A stretch of DNA of 42,363 bases. Origin: Bacteroidota bacterium (lineage in GTDB: Bacteria > Bacteroidota > Bacteroidia > Flavobacteriales_D > Sanyastnellaceae). A model generated the notes under the pieces. It was given only the letters and a program-made list of their open reading frames with translations. It was not told the origin of the DNA and searched no databases. Shown here piece after piece: positions 42,292-42,363 of this stretch (positions within the stretch are counted from its first letter, which is position 1; each line of letters begins with the position of its first letter). The DNA lies in contig JAQCJQ010000009.1 of assembly GCA_027593035.1 (NCBI GenBank), positions 1-42,363 of the forward strand, read 5' to 3'. The position numbers and the translations under genes were made by a program.

Positions 42292-42363
42292 TTATCCCGC
42301 GTTTTGAGCGGATGCAAGTCGATTGTTTTTCTGCTCCATCATGAGGACGGCGGTCTCGATGAT
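42292..42363 (-). CDS. C-terminal end of a gene cut by the window edge
   Basis: A minus-strand frame enters at the right edge and ends with TAA at 42292-42294, encoding IIETAVLMMEQKNNRLASAQ plus three residues. The 8-nt distance to DUF2480 supports a real gene in the same operon. The 23 residues are too few to name it. Confidence 0.5.
   Translation of the reverse strand: MIETAVLMMEQKNNRLASAQNAG

Overview
The window looks like a chromosomal housekeeping segment of a marine-type Bacteroidota, most likely Flavobacteriales and close to the Cryomorphaceae/Schleiferiaceae/Crocinitomicaceae group. The evidence is two proteins with type IX secretion (T9SS) type A C-terminal domains, a GldH lipoprotein, DUF349 and DUF2480 proteins, a diverged IPExxxVDY-type protein between rnc and pyk, the long form of IspG, a Bacteroidota-type single-cysteine DksA/TraR protein, dockerin-like and ACNF-type repeats, and a recurring promoter element TAnnTTTG/TAnnTTCG. 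Lineage placement is inference. Genes are packed tightly, with several overlapping stops and ATGA junctions. I saw no prophage, transposon, CRISPR array or defence island.

Layout. 1-5350: an ALDH8-like aldehyde dehydrogenase, a tRNA-Gln(UUG) with its own promoter and terminator, and two repeat-rich secreted proteins; one is built like a phage tail shaft, the other has four ACNF repeats and a T9SS tail. 5352-10604: leuS, a divergent polysaccharide deacetylase and a DUF349 protein. 10690-14957: recX-prfB-fumC, facing manC with a tiny upstream lipoprotein. 15003-17236: an MlaE/MlaF-type ABC pair and an iodotyrosine-deiodinase-like flavoprotein. 17337-21647: acpP-fabF-rnc-(IPExxxVDY-like)-pyk. 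21731-26192: an ileS interrupted by an in-frame UAA, then the DksA/TraR-like gene and lspA. 26189-34554: ispG, divergent recO, a TonB-dependent receptor, holB, ricT and gldH. 34568-37273: a rhodanese lipoprotein and a secreted M43 metalloprotease. 37383-42363: a minus-strand series of a secreted protein, a lipoprotein, polA, DUF2480 and the tail of one more gene.

Together the genes cover fatty-acid synthesis (acpP, fabF), glycolysis and TCA (pyk, fumC), isoprenoid precursors (ispG), translation (leuS, ileS, prfB, tRNA-Gln), RNA processing (rnc, ricT), replication and repair (polA, holB, recO, recX), and the cell envelope (lspA, mlaEF, manC, gldH, TonB receptor, T9SS cargo).

The observations most worth following are: the broken ileS, whose halves are in the same frame and abut the family alignment without net length change; a recurring arrangement in which the -7 promoter element ends only 4-7 nt before the start codon, implying leaderless mRNAs; a deiodinase-like protein that keeps the three lid residues that bind iodotyrosine; a prfB without the usual programmed frameshift; and the phage-tail-like surface protein.
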